Source: Manis javanica (Eukaryota; Chordata; Mammalia; Pholidota; Manidae). From it: a stretch of DNA of 64,000 nt. Made by a program: the position numbers and the translations under genes. This document shows positions 60,201 to 64,000 of this stretch, one piece after another (position 1 is the stretch's first letter; each line of letters opens with the position of its first letter). The stretch is taken from contig NC_133170.1 in NCBI RefSeq assembly GCF_040802235.1, positions 3,115,001-3,179,000 on the forward strand. The letters are read 5' to 3'. The notes under the pieces are model-generated. The model saw only the letters and a list, made by a program, of their open reading frames with translations, did no database searches and was not told the origin of the DNA.

Positions 60201-62950
60201 TGTTAGAGGGATTTTTGTTTTCCTTGAGATCATTTGACTCATTGTTCTAAAGAAGGTTTATTATACTTATCTCTGTATGTAGAGAACTCTGTGCAAAACA
60301 TCACCTGACTATTGCTTATTTTTTTATATCTCTTGGCTTTTAGCTTTGGGATAGGATCTAGTGATGGCCAGTTAGGCAGACGGAACCTATTATAGATGCT
60401 CAAATCTTGATTCTTTTGTGAGGATCCTCCTACGATCATGAGAGGTAGGATCTGGAGGCATTTGCCAGAAAGATGAGATAACTTAGAGCTTTGTAAGACT
60501 GTTGTGTGTCTTAATTGCCTTGTCTTTTATTTGTGTCAACGTGGATTCCCCTGCTTAAGATAACTTGATTCATTGCCTTATTATAGGTGTAGAAGGCAGT
60601 TTCAGTGTTAAAAACTGAGGGACTCAACAGGAAAGAGGGAAACAGGGTGCAGACAGGTGGGGAGGTACTGCTTTGTAATTGCTGTCAACGGAAAAGGACA
60701 GAGCTTTGAAACGACCCGCAGTAACACCATCCATGTGAGGGAAGCGACCTAGCAGGCGCATGGGAGGGGAGTGACTATACCAGGTGGTGTTTGCTTAGTT
60801 GGGTAACCATGCCCCGAATCCTGCCTTTGTCCCCCATCTTGAACCATTGGTCAGATTCCATTCCTGGTACATGGATCTAAATTTTAAAGTCAAAGTATGT
60901 ACCTAATACTAATTCTTAATGATGATCTTAGTGTCTTGATGACAGATGGGATGTCACCACCGCTTCTGGAGCAGTGACTTCTTGCAGGAACCCCACTTTG
61001 TATGGGACCTCTGCACTCAGTGCCATTGACAAAGAGATGTAATAACGATTAGCTTCATGAGTTATCTGGGAAGGTTCCTTTTTCTTAAACTTTCTTTTTC
61101 TTTTTCTTTTTAAAGAACCTCATCTATAGAATGATGGGCCTCATCTGTAGAACAGAGGGCCGGTCACCAAGGTGGGGACCTTAGGTTCCAGCCTCCCCGT
61201 GCAGGGATCAGGGGAGGAGGTACATTCTAGGAGGAAAGCCTTTCAGCTGAAGAGCTGTCTGGGGCTCTGCTGGCGACCGGTCACCGTGACCGGGCGTGAC
61301 AGGCCCCGTGGCAGGGAGACCCCATCGTCAGGCTTCAGGAACCCAGCCACACGGGAGGAGATGAGTTTCAGCGGCTCTCCTAGTTATTCCAGGCCCGAAG
61401 CAGACCTGGCTGGTGAATGGGAAGGGGCAGCCCACAGCGAAGGCAGGAGAGCGTCATGTGCGCTCAGACTTGCCTTCTCATCCTGGTAGCATCCCGCGTG
61501 CGTGAGGGTAAAGCATGAAGGTGTGCGGATCTCATATCCAGGTGTGTTCCATATAGTCCGTCATTTGTATTTAATGTTACTTAGTGTGATTCTCTGTTTC
61601 CTGACATCCTGGTCAGCCGAGGGGCCACCCTGAGCAAGGCCAAGACTTTTCTCAGGGATATTTCTGGGTCCCGACGTGTGAGTGAGCGCTCAGGATGCCA
61701 AAGTCTGTGCTGAGGAACAAAACTGCATAATTTCAGCCTGTAAATGTAAGAAAAATAATTATTACTGCAGGTCTCTTTAGTGTATGCACACAACCATTAA
61801 CAGTAAACAATGTAATTTCCACTCCTTACATATTTTATAGAAATGATCTCTGAAAGCAAGAATTGAGTTCAAGTCAAATTTGTATGTTTACCTCAGAATG
61901 TACCTTGTAACACTTTAATGTGTTACTAATTTTATGCAGTCCTCCATTCTCACATTCCTTTCGCTATAATTCCAAAAACATTGTTTCATGCCATAATTAC
62001 AGGTGGCATATTTATTTTATAGCATCACAGGTCATTTCATTTAACAGCAGTGCAGTCGCAGGGACTTTGCTTTCCATGCCGGGAGATTCTTCTTAGTTCA
62101 CTGCTGTGCTGCCGAGAGGTTTAGAAGGTTTCCCAGGCCTGGCGCCGCCCGCTGCGGCCCGTGTGGACGCGTGCGGCAGGATGGAACCTGCGCCAGTGAC
62201 TGAGCGAGGGCGTCTTCCTTCCTGAAGTGACTTACTAGTGTTTGGCTTGTTTTCGACCACCTCAGAACTGGCCTCTTACTGATTACTTGGCAAATGGGAC
62301 TGAATGTGCGTCAATGAAAAAAGTTTTGTGAAGGAAACTTTCCTGTAATCAGCATGGTTGAAAATAGGAAGGTACTGAAATATTTACGGGTGAATTTGTG
62401 GCTGGGTTTCTTCAGGTCCACTAGTGGCAGAAGGGGGCGTGAGGAGGGGGTGTAGGTGAAATAAGAATCCTTTGAATGGAATTGTCACAACTGGGAGATG
62501 GACATATGGGGATTTACTCTTCTGTTCTCCCTACTTTTGTGTGTTTGAGTTTTTTTTTTTAAATAAAGTTTAAGGAAGTGGAATGGAAGACTCAAATCAT
62601 TGATGGCCCCATTCACAGCTGTGGGGGCGGGCGTTCTTTGGGAAGGATGAGCAGTGAACTAACTTCTCTCCCGTGTACCTAGAGCACTGCCTGTACGTAC
62701 CATTCTCGGGAGGACTGAGGAAGTAGTTGTTCTGTGTGTTTTGTGTTTCTTGGTGAGGAACCCTGGCGGAGAAAGGCCGGTTCGGAGGTCAGAATGTAAG
62801 ACTGGTTCGGCACTGTACTGCTGCTGTGACTTGATGTTCGTTTGCTTCTGAATAGAAGTTTTGTACTTCAGCTTTTGAACATGGTCAAAAGTTGTTAATA
62901 TGTTGCCTTATGCTAAAACTGTCGGGAAATGTGGTTTTCTTTCCCATTAG
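57248..62950. other. GXYLT1 intron 2, remainder
   Basis: 57600-58550 is C/T-rich and GC-rich, probably an old repeat, with overlapping chance frames. 58560-59800 is very AT-rich with nothing named. 61150-61490 and 62130-62190 are small GC-rich patches without exon features. The right end (62930-62950) is TTTTCTTTCCCATTAG, the acceptor of exon 3. Confidence 0.5.
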
Positions 62951-63122
62951 GTATAGTCTGAAAGTACAGCCCGTTGAGAGAATGCACCTCGCTGTGGTCG
63001 CCTGTGGGGAAAGACTGGAAGAGACTGTAACCATGCTGAAGTCAGCTGTCATTTTCAGCATCAAACCTCTTTGGTTCCATATTTTTGCTGAAGATCAACT
63101 GCATGATAGTTTCAAAGGCATA
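62951..63122 (+). CDS. GXYLT1: GXYLT1 coding exon 3: start of the GT8 catalytic domain
   Basis: A 172-base exon starts with G (completing Arg) and then encodes 57 codons. They begin YSLKVQPVERMHLAVVACGE, continue RLEETVTMLKSAVIFS and end EDQLHDSFKGI. The acceptor is CCCATTAG (ending 62950) and the donor ATA|GTAAGT. MHLAVVACG is the first beta strand of the nucleotide-sugar binding fold in GT8 glycosyltransferases, and ETVTMLKSA is the following helix. The DXD metal-binding motif and the rest of the enzyme lie in exons beyond 64000. Exons 1-3 together give about 162 of roughly 440 residues. Confidence 0.97.
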
Positions 63123-64000
63123 GTAAGTATTTGAGACTTGGGACTGTAGAGTTGACTATTTAATGGTATTCTCTAATAGGACATTGTTTTATTCCTTCAT
63201 GGAATGGAATATTAATTCTATAACTGCCCTCCTGGAGTGAAGAGTATTCCCTGCTACTACGTCCTTCAAAGAGTCCAGTTCTTGGGTATAAGAGGAAGGT
63301 TTGTTTTTGAAAAGAAGTAGGTCAGTTAAAGTCCTTTGCCAAGCTTGGAGCTTTTTATTTTTCCAGGGTGATTTGACTGAGATGTCCTGTGATTAAATTT
63401 TGTTCCCATCCTTGGCTGGGGAGAACCTCAGTCAGATGTGCACAAGGTTTCCATTCTGTTTTAAGGGGAAGGAACTGAATGACAGTATGGAGGGAAGTAA
63501 CTTCTTGCTCTGATAAGAAAGTTCTTGGATTTTGTATTAGTTACAGGCAGTTTCGCTGCAGTGGCAGAAAAATCCCCCAAACAGTGGCTTAGGCAGTTTA
63601 TTTGTGGAAGTTTATTTCCCTCTCACATAGAAGCAGGCGGTCTGCAGTAAGTGCAGCTCCATGTCCTCTGGGGCTCTTGCTGCTTCTCTCCTGCGGCCGA
63701 GCCATCTTTAACATAGCCTGCTACTTCATGGTCCAGGATGGCTGCTCAGGCTCCGTCCCTCACACCCACATTCTAGCCAGTGTGAGGGAGGAGGGAGTGA
63801 AGATGGCAGTCCCCTCCTTCCCTCTAAGGACACTTCATAGAAGTTGCACTTAACATTCTTGCCGGTATATGTAACTGTACCTAGCTGTTTATGAGGGCTG
63901 AAAAGGTACTCTCTAATCAGGGCAGCCATGTAACATCCTTAGCAAAAAAATTATTGCTGTGCAGGAAGAAGAGAGCAGGTATATATGGGGGAGAGAGTAT
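63123..64000. other. GXYLT1 intron 3, start
   Basis: The intron runs off the window. 63535-63850 looks like an ancient interspersed repeat: TTGTATTAGTTACAGGCAG, a CAGTGGCTTAGGCAGTTTAT block and CCCACATTCTAGCCAGTGTG. I cannot name the family firmly. Confidence 0.5.

Noticed and set aside
1..64000. CRISPR arrays, operons, ribosome binding sites, tRNA or rRNA genes
   Set aside because: The window is mammalian nuclear DNA with spliced genes. No such arrays, RNA genes or bacterial signals were seen.

Overview
This is a stretch of nuclear DNA from a placental mammal. It holds parts of two protein genes on the + strand, split by long introns, and most of the rest is old interspersed repeats. The first gene is YAF2 (a RYBP-family Polycomb cofactor). 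The window opens inside one of its introns and contains its last two coding exons, 35765-35917 and 36952-37189, with the stop codon at 37187-37189 and a good poly(A) signal at 37697. The second gene is GXYLT1 (glucoside xylosyltransferase 1). It starts in a large CpG island at about 44930-46400 and contributes coding exon 1 (45929-46149), a 93-base cassette exon 2 (54939-55031) and exon 3 (62951-63122). The remaining exons lie beyond 64000. From memory, the order YAF2 then GXYLT1 in the same orientation matches human 12q12, so this looks like an ordinary conserved synteny block.

Organism: the ancient repeats (MIR, L2, MER5-like, MaLR LTRs, L1M) are common to placental mammals. I see no Alu, B1/B2, carnivore tRNA-Lys SINE or ruminant SINE. 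The youngest L1 ends (near 5406-5749 and 16655 onward) carry a 3' sequence type that I associate with pangolins. This is a tentative inference from memory.

Layout: 1-35764 is YAF2 intron with MIR, L2, several L1 remnants in both orientations, an antisense hAT transposase relic (about 22200-22950), MER5-like elements, MaLR LTR pieces and two CpG-rich patches. 35765-37720 is the YAF2 3' end. 37721-44900 is the space between the genes. 44930-46400 is the GXYLT1 CpG island promoter and first exon. 46150-54938, 55032-62950 and 63123-64000 are GXYLT1 introns with L1, LTR, L2 and MIR fragments.

The two genes are not functionally linked. YAF2 acts in the nucleus with RING1 in variant PRC1. GXYLT1 acts in the secretory pathway, adding xylose to O-glucose on Notch EGF repeats. 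The most notable unexplained structure is a recent direct duplication of about 240 bases (36424-36660 and 37902-38150, about 97% identical by eye outside its A-rich tract) that brackets the YAF2 terminal exon. Also of interest are the frame-neutral GXYLT1 cassette exon, a pair of exon-like open blocks in GXYLT1 intron 1 with good splice sites, a nested L1 with a decayed target duplication, and a candidate solo LTR with matching 6-base flanks. I found no convincing new multi-gene system.
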